Made by a program: the position numbers and the translations under genes. The notes below the pieces were generated by a model. That model worked only from the letters and a program-made list of their open reading frames with translations, did no database searches and was not told the origin of the DNA. Below are positions 35,523 through 44,764 of a stretch of 64,000 bases of DNA, in pieces; positions within the stretch are counted from its first letter, which is position 1; every line of letters begins with the position of its first letter. The stretch lies in NCBI RefSeq assembly GCF_040892615.1, contig NZ_JBFRYC010000015.1, positions 1 to 64,000 of the forward strand, written 5' to 3'. Origin of the DNA: Thioclava arctica (lineage in GTDB: Bacteria > Pseudomonadota > Alphaproteobacteria > Rhodobacterales > Rhodobacteraceae).

Positions 35523-36233
35523 TTATAGGCCGGGCAGCAAATCCTGTAGTCCGCGTTGCGAGAAGCTGGTGCCTTGTCCGGCCCCAAACGTCGCGCGCAA
35601 ACCGAGGCCGATATAGCCCTTGGCATCGGCGCCTTGCGCATCAACGCGCCCGACTTCGCCGTAAACACTGTAGCTTGACGCCAGCTTGTAATCCGCCGTC
35701 ACGCCGATCCGATTGTAGTTATCGCCGCGTCCGTTGAACGCATCCAGACGCCCGCCCAGCGAAAACCGATCGTTGAGGGCATAGCTGCCACTCAGACCCA
35801 GCGCGGTGCCGTCCGAACCGCTTTCGGTGTGCCACACATAGCCTTCCAGATCGATCATGTTGAGCTTTTGGCTGCCTTCAAGACCGTAGAAATCGACATT
35901 CTGGCTGTTCAGACGATCACGCCCGACAAAGGCGCCAAGGGCGGTGCCTTGCATCGGGTGATAGACCCCGTGCAGCGCGAACATGCCGCCATCCCAATTT
36001 GTCCCGCCAAAACGGTTCAGCGCCATATCGCCCTGCACGCTAAACGCGGGCGAGAAGGCGACCTCGAGCGAGCCGAAGGCCGAAAGTTTATTGGCGTCGC
36101 TCGCCGAACCGGTCAGGTTCGAATAGCTCACCCCGACTTGCGCGCCGTTCACTTCGGCAGCTTGCGCGATAGGCGCGTTCAGCGCCGTGCTTGCGGCCAA
36201 CGCAGCGACCGCTCCGATAATCCACTGTTTCAT
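35523..36233 (-). CDS. Outer-membrane beta-barrel protein
   Basis: A 236-residue exported protein with a Sec signal peptide (IIGAVAALAASTALNAP, cleavage after AQA near residue 25). The mature part alternates polar and hydrophobic residues in many short beta strands, rich in Gly, Asn and Tyr, as in small porins and outer-membrane barrels. ATG at 36233 is chosen, with GAGG upstream. The C-terminus ends LQDLLPGL rather than an aromatic residue, which is unusual for barrel proteins. The specific role is unknown. It follows gyrA by 49 bases with a small hairpin between. Confidence 0.72.
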   Translation of the reverse strand: MKQWIIGAVAALAASTALNAPIAQAAEVNGAQVGVSYSNLTGSASDANKLSAFGSLEVAFSPAFSVQGDMALNRFGGTNWDGGMFALHGVYHPMQGTALGAFVGRDRLNSQNVDFYGLEGSQKLNMIDLEGYVWHTESGSDGTALGLSGSYALNDRFSLGGRLDAFNGRGDNYNRIGVTADYKLASSYSVYGEVGRVDAQGADAKGYIGLGLRATFGAGQGTSFSQRGLQDLLPGL

Positions 36234-36254
36234 GTTCTGCCTCATCGGTAATGC

Positions 36255-36275
36255 CCGGGCGTGTTCTCCGCCCGG
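36255..36275. terminator. Palindromic hairpin between gyrA and the outer-membrane gene
   Basis: CCGGGCG (36255-36261) and CGCCCGG (36269-36275) form a 7-pair stem with a 7-base loop. There is no T-run; it may partly separate expression of the two genes. Confidence 0.4.
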
Positions 36276-36282
36276 TGCGGGT

Positions 36283-39057
36283 TTAGCTTTCTGCTGTCTC
36301 ATCGCCAGCTTGTTCGGTGAGTCCTTCGACCTCTTCAGCGTCATCGCCTTGATCGGCAATGCGCGCGACCGAGACGACCTCTTCACCCTTGGCGGTGTTG
36401 AAGACGCGCACACCGCCTGCCGAGCGCGAGCGGAACGAGATGTCCTGCACCGGGCAGCGGATCGATTGGCCCGTCGAGGTGGCAAGCATGATCTGATCGC
36501 TCATCTCGACCGGGAACGACGCCACCAGCAGACCGCCGCGCATCGCCTTGTCAATCGCGCCCACACCTTGACCACCACGCCCACGCAGCGGGTAGCCGTG
36601 GCTGGAGCTGATCTTGCCCGAGCCCTGCGCCGTGATCGTCAGGATCAGATCCTCGGCAGCGGCCATTTCGTTGTAGCGTTCGGGCGACAACTGTCCTTCG
36701 GCCACGCCGTCTTCATCCTCATCATCGGAGGACTCATCCTCGGTCACACCCGCCATCAAGCGGCGCTGCTTGAGATAAGCGGCGCGTTCCTCGGATGTGG
36801 CCTCGAAGTGGCGGATCACCGACATCGATACGACCTCATCGTCCGGACGCAGACGAATGCCGCGCACACCGACCGAATTGCGCGAGTTGAACACCCGCAC
36901 ATCAGGCACCGCAAAGCGGATCGCACGGCCCCCGGCGGTGAACAGCATCACGTCGTCATCCTCGGAACAGATGCGCGCATTGATCAGGCGCACACCCTCA
37001 TCCTCGAACTTCATCGCGATCTTGCCGTTGCGCATAACATTTGTGAAGTCTGACAATCGGTTACGGCGCACAGTTCCAGCAGATGTCGCGAATACGATCT
37101 GCAGGTCGTCCCAATCTTCCTCGGCGCGATCCACCGGCATGATCGCGGCAATCGAGACACCCGTCGGGATCGGCAGGATGTTCACAATCGCCTTGCCCTT
37201 GGACTGACGCGAGCCCAGCGGCAACTGCCAGCATTTCATCTTGTAGACCATGCCCTCGGTCGTGAAGAACAAGAGCGGCGTGTGGGTGTTGGCGACGAAC
37301 AGCGTGGTGACCGTGTCGTCCTCTTTCAGCGAACCACCCGACAGCCCCTTGCCGCCGCGCTTCTGCGTGCGGAAATCGGCCAAGGTGGTGCGTTTGATAT
37401 AGCCACCTTGAGTGATCGTGACGACCATATCTTCGCGTTCGATCAGGTCTTCGTCATCCAGATCGCCCGCCCAGTCGATGATCTCGGTGCGGCGCGGCAC
37501 GGCGAATTGCTCTTTCACTTCGCGCAGCTCATCAGCAATGATCGCCATGATCCGGTCGCGCGAGGCGAGGATGGCGAGGAAGTCACGGATCTTGCCCGCC
37601 AATTCGGCCAGCTCGTCGGTGACTTCCTTAACGCCAATCTGGGTCAGGCGCTGCAGGCGCAATTCCAGAATTGCGCGCGCCTGAGCCTCGGAGAGGTTAT
37701 AGGTGCCATCATCGTTCACCGGATGCAGCGGATCGTCGATCAGCTTGAGATATTCAAGGATCTCATGGGCCGGCCAGCGCCGCGTCATCAGCTTTTCGCG
37801 CGCTTCAGCAGCGTCAGCCGAGGCGCGGATCGTGGCCACCACCTCGTCGACATTGCTGACAGCCGCGGCGAGGCCACACAAAATATGGCTGCGTTCGCGC
37901 GCTTTACGCAGTTCGAACGCGGTGCGACGCGCAACAACTTCCTCGCGGAAGGTGATGAAATAGCTCAGGAATTGGCGAAGCGTCAGCTGTTCTGGCTTGC
38001 CGCCATTCAGCGCCAGCATGTTACAGCCAAACGAGGTTTGCATCTGCGTAAACCGATGCAGCTGGTTGAGCACGACATCGGGCGTCGCATCGCGTTTCAG
38101 CTCGATCACGACGCGCACGCCAACCCGGTCGGATTCATCGGCGATGTTGGAAATGCCCTCAAGGCGCTTGTCGCGCACCAGTTCGGCCATTTTCTCGATC
38201 ATCGAGGCTTTGTTCACCTGATAGGGCACTTCGTCGATGATGATCGCAAAGCGGTCCTTACGGATCTCCTCGATATGGGTTTTGGCGCGAATGATGACTG
38301 AGCCACGCCCCTCAAGATAGGCTTTGCGTGCACCACCCCGACCCATGATAAGCGCACCCGTCGGAAAGTCAGGGGCGGGCACGATCGCCATGATCGCCTC
38401 ATCCGACATGTCGGGATTGTCGATCAGCGCCAGCGTGGCGTCGCAAATCTCGCCCAGGTTATGGGGCGGGATATTGGTGGCCATACCGACCGCAATACCG
38501 CCCGCACCATTGACGAGCATATTTGGATAGCGCGCGGGTAGAACCGAGGGTTCACGGTCCTTGCCATCATAGTTGTCCTGAAAATCGACCGTATCTTTTT
38601 CGATATCGGCCAGCAGGGCGCTCGCAGGCTTGTCCATGCGCACTTCGGTGTAACGCATCGCGGCGGCGTTATCGCCATCCATCGAGCCGAAGTTACCCTG
38701 ACCATCCAGAAGCGGCAGCGACATCGAAAACGGCTGCGCCATTCGCACCAGCGCGTCATAGATAGCCGCATCGCCATGGGGGTGATATTTACCCATCACA
38801 TCGCCCACCGGACGCGCCGATTTGCGATAGGATTTGTCATGCGTGTTGCCGGTCTCGTGCATCGCATACAGAATGCGCCGGTGAACCGGTTTCAAACCGT
38901 CGCGCAGATCGGGGATCGCCCGGCTTACGATCACGCTCATCGCGTAATCGAGATAGGCGGTCTTCATTTCTTGTGCGATGGAAACGGTCGGGCCGAGATA
39001 GGCGGGCCGTGCAGGACCCTCTTCTTCGATTTCCGGCGGATCAGGAGTGTCAGTCAC
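36283..39057 (-). CDS. gyrA: DNA gyrase subunit A
   Basis: A 924-residue type II topoisomerase subunit. The winged-helix and tower domains are complete, with the catalytic tyrosine in AAAMRYTEVRMD. The quinolone-determining region reads HPHGDAAIYDALVRM: the position equal to E. coli Ser83 is Ala and Asp87 is kept. The C-terminal domain has the six-blade pinwheel and the GyrA-box-like KRGGKGLSGG. A very acidic insert (ESSDDEDEDG) lies near residue 780 and the tail is acidic too. The length is slightly above the E. coli protein. Upstream 39,058-39,253 is a short gap. Confidence 0.97.
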   Translation of the reverse strand: MTDTPDPPEIEEEGPARPAYLGPTVSIAQEMKTAYLDYAMSVIVSRAIPDLRDGLKPVHRRILYAMHETGNTHDKSYRKSARPVGDVMGKYHPHGDAAIYDALVRMAQPFSMSLPLLDGQGNFGSMDGDNAAAMRYTEVRMDKPASALLADIEKDTVDFQDNYDGKDREPSVLPARYPNMLVNGAGGIAVGMATNIPPHNLGEICDATLALIDNPDMSDEAIMAIVPAPDFPTGALIMGRGGARKAYLEGRGSVIIRAKTHIEEIRKDRFAIIIDEVPYQVNKASMIEKMAELVRDKRLEGISNIADESDRVGVRVVIELKRDATPDVVLNQLHRFTQMQTSFGCNMLALNGGKPEQLTLRQFLSYFITFREEVVARRTAFELRKARERSHILCGLAAAVSNVDEVVATIRASADAAEAREKLMTRRWPAHEILEYLKLIDDPLHPVNDDGTYNLSEAQARAILELRLQRLTQIGVKEVTDELAELAGKIRDFLAILASRDRIMAIIADELREVKEQFAVPRRTEIIDWAGDLDDEDLIEREDMVVTITQGGYIKRTTLADFRTQKRGGKGLSGGSLKEDDTVTTLFVANTHTPLLFFTTEGMVYKMKCWQLPLGSRQSKGKAIVNILPIPTGVSIAAIMPVDRAEEDWDDLQIVFATSAGTVRRNRLSDFTNVMRNGKIAMKFEDEGVRLINARICSEDDDVMLFTAGGRAIRFAVPDVRVFNSRNSVGVRGIRLRPDDEVVSMSVIRHFEATSEERAAYLKQRRLMAGVTEDESSDDEDEDGVAEGQLSPERYNEMAAAEDLILTITAQGSGKISSSHGYPLRGRGGQGVGAIDKAMRGGLLVASFPVEMSDQIMLATSTGQSIRCPVQDISFRSRSAGGVRVFNTAKGEEVVSVARIADQGDDAEEVEGLTEQAGDETAES

Positions 39058-39253
39058 GCGCGCCTCGATGCTCTAGATATTGTTGTAACAGGTTATAGTC
39101 CCCCCAAGCGGCGGGCGCAATCGCCAAGGGCGACAGCAGTGCGCCTGTGGGCGGTTTTGGGACGCTCCGCGGGGAGTATTTATGGCCAGATGAAAAGAGG
39201 GCGGTGTTTCATCTAGCTCGAAATACCCCCGCCGGAGGCATCTGGCGTTGCTT

Positions 39254-39739
39254 TCAGGCGCTGCGGCGCGCCTTGAGAAACGCCCAAAGCCAAATGCCCG
39301 CCAGCACCAGTGAGCCGATCGCATTCAGGTTCGCCATGGTGATGCCAAACATCTCCCACGGAATCTCATCGCAACGCACCAAGGGCGCGGCGTTGATCTG
39401 GGCCATCAGATCAGCCGCAGAGATTGCGCTGTTCACGGCGCCTGATGTGCAATCGGTGGGGCCTGCGAAGATATGGCGCTCGACTCCAGAGTGGTAAAAC
39501 CCAAGCCCAGAAGTGGTCAGGGCCGCGAGCATGCCAAACAGGGCCGTCCACGAGGGCAGGCGGAAGGCCAAGATCGCCAGCCCGATCAGAATCGCCGCCA
39601 GATGTGGCCAGCGCTGCCAGATACACAAATGACAGGGCGCATAGCCCATCGCCTGAAATATCAGCGCGCCGGCCAGAACGAAGGCCGAGCCAGCGGCGGC
39701 GTATCCAATCAACATGCGCGGCGGGAAGGGATCTCTCAT
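39254..39739 (-). CDS. dsbB: Disulfide bond formation protein DsbB
   Basis: A 161-residue inner-membrane protein that reoxidises DsbA using quinone. It has four helices. The first catalytic pair is CHLC after the first helix (APCHLCIWQRW) and the second pair is formed by Cys in GPTDCTSG and LVRCDEIPW in the second periplasmic loop. The length is standard. Its start overlaps the stop of the YqaA-like gene (TGATG), so both come from one mRNA. Confidence 0.92.
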   Translation of the reverse strand: MRDPFPPRMLIGYAAAGSAFVLAGALIFQAMGYAPCHLCIWQRWPHLAAILIGLAILAFRLPSWTALFGMLAALTTSGLGFYHSGVERHIFAGPTDCTSGAVNSAISAADLMAQINAAPLVRCDEIPWEMFGITMANLNAIGSLVLAGIWLWAFLKARRSA

Positions 39740-40317
39740 CAGATATACTTCAACAGGTAAAAGCCGCCGATCAAGAGTACGACGAACAGGGTGAACAGAA
39801 GGCCGAGCCAGCGCTCGATGAAGGTCTTAATTGGCGCGCCGAATTTCCAAAGCAAACCTGCGAGGATGAAAAAGCGCAGCGAGCGTGCCAGCACCGACAC
39901 GCCCAAGAATAGCGGCGGAGACAAGTGCGTTGCTCCTGAAAAGATCGTGATGACCTTGTAGGGGAAGGGGGTGACGCCCGCGATCAGCACCGCCCAGCCG
40001 CCCATCTCGTTAAACCGCAGGGCCAGTTCGTCAAAACTTTGCGCCTTGCCGTAAAACTGCAAGATCGGCTGGCCGATCACATCCATGAACCCATAGCCGA
40101 TCAGATAGCCAAGGCAGCCCCCCGCGACTGAGCCCGCCGTCGCCACCAGGGCGATTTTCCAAGCCCGCCACGGGGTTGCAAGGATCATTGGGATCATCAG
40201 CACATCTGGGGGAATCGGAAAGACCGAGGCCTCGATAAAGGCGGTGATGGCGAGAAACCACATTGCTTTGGGATGGCTCGCCTTGGCCATCGTCCAGTCA
40301 TAGATGCGCCGGATCAT
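39739..40317 (-). CDS. YqaA/DedA-type SNARE-associated membrane protein
   Basis: A 192-residue protein with about four or five membrane helices. Marks are FIEASVFPIPPDVLMIP in the first helix, GCLGYLIGYGFMDVIG and AGVTPFPYKVITIFSGA, matching the YqaA branch of the DedA (VTT) superfamily. These proteins help move or flip lipids across the membrane in some bacteria. ATG at 40317 is chosen, since the upstream extension is not conserved-looking. It is coupled to dsbB by an overlap. Confidence 0.87.
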   Translation of the reverse strand: MIRRIYDWTMAKASHPKAMWFLAITAFIEASVFPIPPDVLMIPMILATPWRAWKIALVATAGSVAGGCLGYLIGYGFMDVIGQPILQFYGKAQSFDELALRFNEMGGWAVLIAGVTPFPYKVITIFSGATHLSPPLFLGVSVLARSLRFFILAGLLWKFGAPIKTFIERWLGLLFTLFVVLLIGGFYLLKYI

Positions 40318-40451
40318 CAGTTTTTGGCCTCGGTTGTCGCTGTCTGCCCGCTTCGTGCCTGCGCGCGTGCGCAAGGTCAAGCGCAGCGGTGCTGTTCACA
40401 CGCGCACGATCACGCTAATCTCACACAAAAGTGGGATGGGAGATCGCAGCA

Positions 40452-41315
40452 ATGCAATGGCGAGGGCGGCGGGGCAGCCGCAATATCGAAGATCGGCGCA
40501 CGCAATCGCGGATGTCGGGTGGCAAGACGATGCGGCTTGGCGGCGGTGGGCTGGGCGTATTGGCCATCGTTGTTGTGGGCTATTTCCTTGGAGTCGATCT
40601 GACGCCCTTGCTGGAGGGTGGGCCGCAAGGCAGCGTCACGCAGCAAAGCGGTCCTCTGAGCGAGCGCGAGAAGTCGATGGGCGATTTTGTCTCGGTCACA
40701 CTGGCCGATACTGAAGATGTCTGGCAGGGGATATTTAAGCAGCAACTGGGCAAGACCTATCACCCGGTGACGCTTGTGCTTTTCAGCGGTGTGACGCGTT
40801 CGGCCTGTGGCAATGCCAGCGGGGCAACGGGGCCGTTTTATTGTCCGGGCGACAAGCGCGTCAACCTTGATACCGCGTTTTTTGACACGCTCAGCCAACA
40901 ACTGGGTGCCAAAGGCGATTTTGCCGCTGCTTATGTCGTGGCCCATGAGGTCGCTCATCATGTTCAGGACGAGCTGGGAATTTTAAGCAAGGTTAATGAG
41001 TTGCGCGCGCAAGGCTCTGAGGCGCAATCCAATGCGCTTTCCGTGCGCATCGAATTGCAGGCCGATTGTTTCGCCGGAATATGGGCGCGCGCGGCGCAAG
41101 ATCAGATCGGTGCGGTCGAGCCAGGTGACATCGCAGAGGCGATGAACGCTGCCGCGCGCATTGGTGATGCCACGTTGCAACGCGAGGCGGGCAGGGTGCC
41201 CATGCCCGATAGTTTCACCCATGGGTCCTCAGTTCAGCGCCAGCGTTGGTTCCAAAGCGGCTATCGCAGCGGCGATCTGCGCCAGTGCGACACATTTTCT
41301 GTGCGAAACCTGTGA
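40452..41315 (+). CDS. ypfJ: YpfJ-type neutral zinc metallopeptidase
   Basis: A 287-residue membrane-anchored peptidase-like protein. After the basic start MQWRGRRGSRNIEDRR comes one membrane helix (GLGVLAIVVVGYFLGV). The zinc motif HEVAHHVQ is near residue 163, and a third ligand is probable in RIELQADCFAGIWA. Cysteines in SACGNASG and FYCPGDKR are typical of the family. The cellular substrate is unknown. It is divergent from yqaA-dsbB, 134 bases apart. Confidence 0.9.
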   Translation: MQWRGRRGSRNIEDRRTQSRMSGGKTMRLGGGGLGVLAIVVVGYFLGVDLTPLLEGGPQGSVTQQSGPLSEREKSMGDFVSVTLADTEDVWQGIFKQQLGKTYHPVTLVLFSGVTRSACGNASGATGPFYCPGDKRVNLDTAFFDTLSQQLGAKGDFAAAYVVAHEVAHHVQDELGILSKVNELRAQGSEAQSNALSVRIELQADCFAGIWARAAQDQIGAVEPGDIAEAMNAAARIGDATLQREAGRVPMPDSFTHGSSVQRQRWFQSGYRSGDLRQCDTFSVRNL

Positions 41316-41364
41316 TCCAGACGCTTGTCATGGCCGCGCGGTTTCGCTAGAGGAAGCGAACTGG

Positions 41365-41448
41365 GCCCGAGTGGCGGAATGGTAGACGCAGCGGATTCAA
41401 AATCCGCCGATGCAAATCGTGCGAGTTCGAGTCTCGCCTCGGGCACCA
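41365..41448 (+). tRNA. tRNA-Leu (anticodon CAA)
   Basis: GCCCGAG pairs with CTCGGGC in the acceptor stem, then A and an encoded CCA. The D-arm (TGGCGGAATGGTAGACGCA), the anticodon stem GCGGA/TCCGC with loop TTCAAAA (CAA), a variable arm and the T-loop GTTCGAGTC are complete. The 84-base length fits leucine. Confidence 0.95.
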
Positions 41449-42274
41449 GCCCAGCCCAATACTCCTTTAGATTGTATGCGTTAGCGCCTCTGGGCGCGCG
41501 CAATCGCGTCATACACGGCCGTTCAATTCGGCGTGCAGATTCGTTGCCATAAGGTGATTCGGGCTGTCGGGGCGGGATTGGTAGAACAAAAGGCGGATAT
41601 CGCCTCATTTAGCCGCAATCTGAGAACAATGTTCACAACTTTGTGTCACGACTATGGCCGCGAATTGGCCACAGATTAGCCACGCTGTGGAAACGATTGC
41701 GGGGCCGGTGTGTTTCCGGAGCGCGAACAATCACCGGCGCTCTTTTGTCCTGAAACGCGGTTTATGGCCTGCTCACCAATCCTAAAGGACAGGTTTTAAA
41801 GGAATTGCGCGCATCTTTTTGGGGTGCTCTTGAAACAATCCTTTCGGTGTAGGTGAATTGGATGAGCTGGATCCCGGCCGATTTGCGCGGAAATCGGGGT
41901 AAATGCGGCGAGAAGATGGCAAATTCCGCTTTCATTATGGCGCGTCTGTGTCCATTTTCGACGCATGCCCAATTGTGGGGCATCATGGCCATGGGGGTGG
42001 CCAGTGAGGGGACGGCATCTACGGATGTGTGTTCGACAGCTGCCAGCGAGACGCGCCAAAAGGCGCAGCGATACTCGCAACATTGACAGGTGCACCGATG
42101 ATATCGGTTGGGCCTGATCTTGGGACGTTGTCTGCACGCAGTAGCGAAACAACCCGATCTTCACAGCAAATCACCGGGGCGTAAGCCCTGACGAAAAATC
42201 GGCGCTGCCATTTGCGCCTTCAGAATTGACGGCGCACGGGTCGATTGACCGACGGTGTAAAAGGAGACGTAGGG
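41449..42274. other. Long intergenic region upstream of the first Hint gene
   Basis: About 825 bases with no supported gene. Near 41624 a small dyad, GAAC-AAT-GTTC, is visible but does not match the LexA spacing. The right end has AGGAGACGTAGGG as the ribosome binding site of the Hint gene. The long leader and AT-richer patches suggest a regulated promoter, but no known motif was recognised. Confidence 0.45.
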
Positions 42275-44560
42275 ATGACGCTTTGGTATTGGGATTGCAA
42301 CAATAACCCTGTTGCCCATGATGACACGGCTGAGACGGCCTTTAACACAGCAGTCAAAATTGATGTGTTGGCCAACGACACTGATCCAGACTGTGACAAG
42401 CTGCGCATTTTCGGGACGCCCACATCGACCCATGGCTCGGTTGTGGTCAATTCCGACGGCACGCTGACCTTTACACCAGCGCCCGGTTTCGCGGGCACGG
42501 CAGAAATTTGCTATACCGTTTCAGATGGCAACGGCGGTCATGACAGTGCCACGGTGCACATTCAGGTCGACGAGGAAAAGCCCGACGGTATCGTCGAAGG
42601 CACCTCGGGCAATGATCTGATCGATGCCCACTACACCGGCGATCCTCAGGGCGACATGGTGGATCATAACGACGCGATCCTGCCCCATGTCACGTCCAAT
42701 GATGACATCATCAAGGCGGGTGCGGGCAATGACACGGTCTTTGCGGGCGCGGGCAATGACTCGGTCGATGGGGGCGCAGGCAATGATCTGATCTATGGTC
42801 AGGGCGGCAATGACACGCTCAATGGCGATTCCGGCAATGACACGATCTATGGCGACAATGGCGGCATTGCGAGCCCGCCTGCCGCCGATCCGGTGAATCA
42901 AACCGTTGATTGGGGGAATTTCAAAACCGATTGCGGCAAGATCGAGGATCAAACGGTTGATCTGGGCGACACCAAAGTGGCGTTCGATTTCACCGTGCTC
43001 GATCACGGCGCAACGGCGAGCTACACCAACACCACCGAATATACCGGCGGTGCCACATTTGACGCGCATTCCGGTCTGAAACTCTATGGCTGTGGCGGGG
43101 AGGGCGGTGTTGATCCGACCTCGTTGACGACGTTGACCTTCAGCTCGGACAATTCAGAATATACCGGCGAAGTTCAAAATACCTCGTTCCGTATCAACGA
43201 TCTGGACAGGGGCAACCCTTCGGATAACCACGTCGATGTGGTGACGCTGCAGGCCTTGGACGGCGACGGCAAACCGGTCGATATCAAGATCACGCCGTCG
43301 GGTCATCAGACCGTCAGCTATGATGCCACCACCGGCACCTACACCATCACCGGCACCGATTCCGACACGGGTAGCTTGCACTCGGACGATGCGGTGGGCT
43401 CGGTTCTGGTCGAAATCGCGGATCCGACCGCGAAGCTCTCGATCGGCTATGCCAACGGTGCCAACACCGATCAGGCGATCACGATCACCGACATCCACTG
43501 CGAGACCGTTCCCGTTGCCACCGACACCGGTGAGCCGGGCAATGACGTGATCAGCGGCGGCACCGGCGATGACGTGCTGTATGGCGAGCAGGGCAATGAC
43601 ACGCTTTCGGGCGACGCTGGCAACGACTCGCTGAACGGCGGTTCGGGCGACGATACGGTCATGGGCGGTTCGGGCAATGACACGCTGGTTGGCGGCACGG
43701 GCAGCGACTCGGTCTCGGGTGGCGATGATCGTGACCTGTTCATTGTTGACTCGCAGGCAGATGGCGTTGGCGATACGCTGGATGGCGGTCAGGGGGGCGA
43801 TAACTTCGACACGCTCGATCTGACGGGGGCTGGCCCGCTGCGTGTTGACAGCCATGTCACCGCTTACGATCCGGTCTCGGGGGTCAGTTCCTATGCGGGC
43901 ACGGTCACCTTCCTGGATAGCAATGGCAACCCGGATGGCACGCTGCAATTCTCCAATATGGAGCGCGTGATCCCCTGCTTTACGCCGGGCACCTTGATCG
44001 CGACTCCGAAAGGCGAAGTGCCTGCCGAGACGCTCAAAGAAGGCGACAAGGTTTTGACGCGCGACAACGGCATCCAAGAGATCCGTTGGGCGGGGCGTTG
44101 CGATATGACCCGCGACGATCTGGCAGACGCGCCGCATTTGGCTCCGGTGCTGATCAAGGCTGGCTCGCTTGGCAATGATCTACCCGAGCGTGACATGCTG
44201 GTCTCGCCCAACCACCGGATGCTGGTCGCCAATGACAAGACCGCGCTCTATTTCGAAGAGCACGAAGTTCTGGTCGCAGCCAAGCACCTGATTGGCAATG
44301 CGGGCATCGCCAAGGCGCAGACTCTGGGCACCAGCTATCTGCACTTTATGTTCGATCGCCATGAGGTAATTCTGGGCAACGGCGCCTGGACCGAAAGCTT
44401 CCAGCCGGGCGATATGACCTTGGGCGGCATGGGCAATTCTCAGCGTCAGGAAATCTTTGAACTGTTCCCGGCGCTGCAAACCACTGAGGGTCGTCAAGAC
44501 TATCAGGCGGCGCGCAAAACGCTCAAAAAGCATGAGACTGCGGTTCTTCTGAACGGCTGA
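42275..44560 (+). CDS. Secreted Ig-like/RTX-repeat protein with C-terminal Hint domain
   Basis: A 761-residue protein without a Sec signal. Residues about 10-90 form a cadherin/Ig-like repeat (VAHDDTAETAFNTAVKIDVL). RTX nonapeptides (GGxGNDxh type) occupy about 145-195 and 420-490, binding calcium and indicating type I secretion. A beta-rich middle lies between them. From residue 567 a Hint domain begins with Cys (CFTPGTLIATPKGEV); block B is LVSPNHRMLV, and it ends with FMFDRHEVILGNGAWTESF. No C-terminal His-Asn pair as in inteins is seen, so hog-like self-cleavage is more likely than splicing. The start ATG has AGGAGACGTAGGG before it. The biological role is unknown. Confidence 0.88.
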   Translation: MTLWYWDCNNNPVAHDDTAETAFNTAVKIDVLANDTDPDCDKLRIFGTPTSTHGSVVVNSDGTLTFTPAPGFAGTAEICYTVSDGNGGHDSATVHIQVDEEKPDGIVEGTSGNDLIDAHYTGDPQGDMVDHNDAILPHVTSNDDIIKAGAGNDTVFAGAGNDSVDGGAGNDLIYGQGGNDTLNGDSGNDTIYGDNGGIASPPAADPVNQTVDWGNFKTDCGKIEDQTVDLGDTKVAFDFTVLDHGATASYTNTTEYTGGATFDAHSGLKLYGCGGEGGVDPTSLTTLTFSSDNSEYTGEVQNTSFRINDLDRGNPSDNHVDVVTLQALDGDGKPVDIKITPSGHQTVSYDATTGTYTITGTDSDTGSLHSDDAVGSVLVEIADPTAKLSIGYANGANTDQAITITDIHCETVPVATDTGEPGNDVISGGTGDDVLYGEQGNDTLSGDAGNDSLNGGSGDDTVMGGSGNDTLVGGTGSDSVSGGDDRDLFIVDSQADGVGDTLDGGQGGDNFDTLDLTGAGPLRVDSHVTAYDPVSGVSSYAGTVTFLDSNGNPDGTLQFSNMERVIPCFTPGTLIATPKGEVPAETLKEGDKVLTRDNGIQEIRWAGRCDMTRDDLADAPHLAPVLIKAGSLGNDLPERDMLVSPNHRMLVANDKTALYFEEHEVLVAAKHLIGNAGIAKAQTLGTSYLHFMFDRHEVILGNGAWTESFQPGDMTLGGMGNSQRQEIFELFPALQTTEGRQDYQAARKTLKKHETAVLLNG

Positions 44561-44573
44561 TCTCATTCGAGAC

Positions 44574-44601
44574 TGCGCCCGGGCTCAAGGTCTCGGGCGC
44601 A
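44574..44601. terminator. Hairpin between the two Hint genes
   Basis: TGCGCCCG (44574-44581) and CGGGCGCA (44594-44601) form an 8-pair stem. There is no T-run, so it may only attenuate or stabilise the mRNA. Confidence 0.4.
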
Positions 44602-44764
44602 GGCATGTCTGGAACAGTTCATGTCTGTTTCATTTAAGGAAACGCTCAATTTCGCAGATCGTGGCGAAATTCTGGCTTTTTTACGTTTCATTACAACCCT
44701 TTCTGTCATACCTTTTTTATGGGGGCTCAAGTTCATCGGCACTATGCCGAGGGGATGGGCGAGG

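Noticed and set aside
41624..41635. GAAC-AAT-GTTC dyad as a LexA site
   Set aside because: The spacing of three does not match the alphaproteobacterial direct repeat with seven bases, and no SOS-type gene follows.
41853..42086. Open frame of 77 codons in the long gap before the Hint gene
   Set aside because: There is no ribosome binding site, no recognisable motif and the amino-acid mix is random-like.
44574..44601. Intergenic hairpin as a strong terminator
   Set aside because: No T-run follows on either strand; it was kept only as a weak structure.
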